This document shows positions 63,530-64,000 of a DNA stretch of 64,000 nt, piece after piece. Every line of letters starts with the position of its first letter. Position 1 is the first letter of the stretch. This DNA is from Lutibacter sp. A64. GTDB lineage: Bacteria > Bacteroidota > Bacteroidia > Flavobacteriales > Flavobacteriaceae. The stretch is from the NCBI RefSeq assembly GCF_022429565.1, contig NZ_CP092487.1:2560001-2624000 (forward strand). The letters are read 5' to 3'. Below the pieces are notes generated by a model, which saw only the letters and a list, made by a program, of their open reading frames with translations, was not told the DNA's origin and searched no databases. A program made the translations under genes and the position numbers.

Positions 63530-64000
63530 TTAATCTTGGTAAGAATGTTTATAACCAGCACCACTAACAATTTTAAACATATCTTCTTCAACAGTTTCTC
63601 TTGGATATTCTACAAAACGACCTATTTCTTCGCCATTTCTATAAAAAATAAAAGTAGGAACTCTAACAATGTTAAAACCTTCTTGTAAATTATCTGGTGT
63701 TTTTTTACTACGATCTAAAGCTACTAATTTTAAGTTTTTATAATTAAAATTTGTTGCATCTAAAATTTTATAAAAAACAGGTGTTTGTTCTTGACTATCT
63801 CCACACCAAGTTCCCATAAAAGCTTTAATCGTTACGTCTTTCAATAATGGTTTTAACGCCTCAATAGTTTCAGTGTTTAATTCATAGTTTTCAGAATTAA
63901 ATTGAAACCAATCATTAAAAGGAGCTTTTAAAAAATCACTTTTAGCTGCAAGCCCAATTAAATCTCCATTTGCATTTAACGTGGCTATTGAAGGTGTTTC
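63530..64000 (-). CDS. Thioredoxin-family protein with CxxS site, partial
   Basis: The frame is open without a stop from 63530 to the window edge (at least 156 codons), so the real start lies beyond base 64000; the TTG at 63844 is internal. The visible part is a thioredoxin fold: VTIKAFMGTWCGDSQEQTPVFYKIL, then VRVPTFIFYRNGEEIGRFVEYPR with the cis-Pro loop (VPT). The active site is WCGDS: the first Cys is kept and the second is Ser, so a one-Cys mechanism or no disulphide reduction is expected. The part upstream (SDFLKAPFNDWFQFNSENYEL) is a helical extension. Partner unknown. Confidence 0.85.
   Translation of the reverse strand, partial: ETPSIATLNANGDLIGLAAKSDFLKAPFNDWFQFNSENYELNTETIEALKPLLKDVTIKAFMGTWCGDSQEQTPVFYKILDATNFNYKNLKLVALDRSKKTPDNLQEGFNIVRVPTFIFYRNGEEIGRFVEYPRETVEEDMFKIVSGAGYKHSYQD

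Overview
This 64 kb window is AT-rich chromosomal DNA of a Bacteroidota bacterium, almost certainly a (probably marine) member of the Flavobacteriaceae. The evidence is a complete Na+-pumping NQR operon, SusC/SusD and other TonB-dependent outer-membrane systems, many lipoproteins with a Cys followed by acidic residues, a type IX secretion gene at the left edge, an isolated atpDC pair, and Bacteroidota-type -7 promoter elements (TAnnTTTG) ahead of many genes. No phage, insertion sequence, CRISPR array, rRNA or tRNA gene was seen.

Layout. 1-9.1 kb: edge of a type IX secretion 'plug' gene, the nqrABCDEF operon, a small gene of unknown role behind it, an OmpA-type lipoprotein, and apbE, whose product should attach FMN to NqrB and NqrC. 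9.4-15.8 kb: a SusC/SusD pair followed by a secreted metallophosphoesterase. 16.0-20.5 kb: housekeeping genes (methyltransferase, map, CoA-transferase, sugar N-acetyltransferase, deoC). 20.6-26.4 kb: two TonB-like energy transducers, two duplicated lipoproteins, an ECF sigma factor and a membrane TPR protein that looks like its anti-sigma partner. Both lipoprotein genes share an upstream GGGGTAACAA / GATAT motif that may be the promoter of this sigma factor. 26.5-35.6 kb: a TetR-controlled DoxX/peroxiredoxin operon, tatD, ogt, a large SprA-like outer-membrane protein and several unknown envelope proteins. 35.7-43.9 kb: atpDC and two tandem paralogous TonB-dependent receptors. 44.2-46.4 kb: membrane and lipid genes (4-TM His protein, PlsC-like acyltransferase, acyl-ACP desaturase).

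46.5-51.2 kb is the most suggestive accessory locus. A Fur-family (Zur-like) regulator is divergent from a small exported His/Cys protein, a ZnuD-like TonB-dependent receptor, and two lipoproteins carrying three DUF4625-like, His-rich modules. It looks like an outer-membrane metal (zinc?) acquisition system with a possible operator over the start site.

51.4-54.4 kb: a methionine-type aminotransferase overlapping an omega-amidase, and a DUF2975/HTH pair. 54.5-61.5 kb: two complete, divergently transcribed succinate dehydrogenase/fumarate reductase operons (CAB and C'A'B'), which is unusual. 61.6-64 kb: a GH29 alpha-L-fucosidase and the end of a thioredoxin-like gene running off the window.

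Paired paralogues recur: two TonBs, two sigma-linked lipoproteins, two TonB receptors, repeated DUF4625 modules and two SDH/FRD complexes. Short inverted-repeat elements lie in several intergenic gaps, and two related ones sit between convergent genes.
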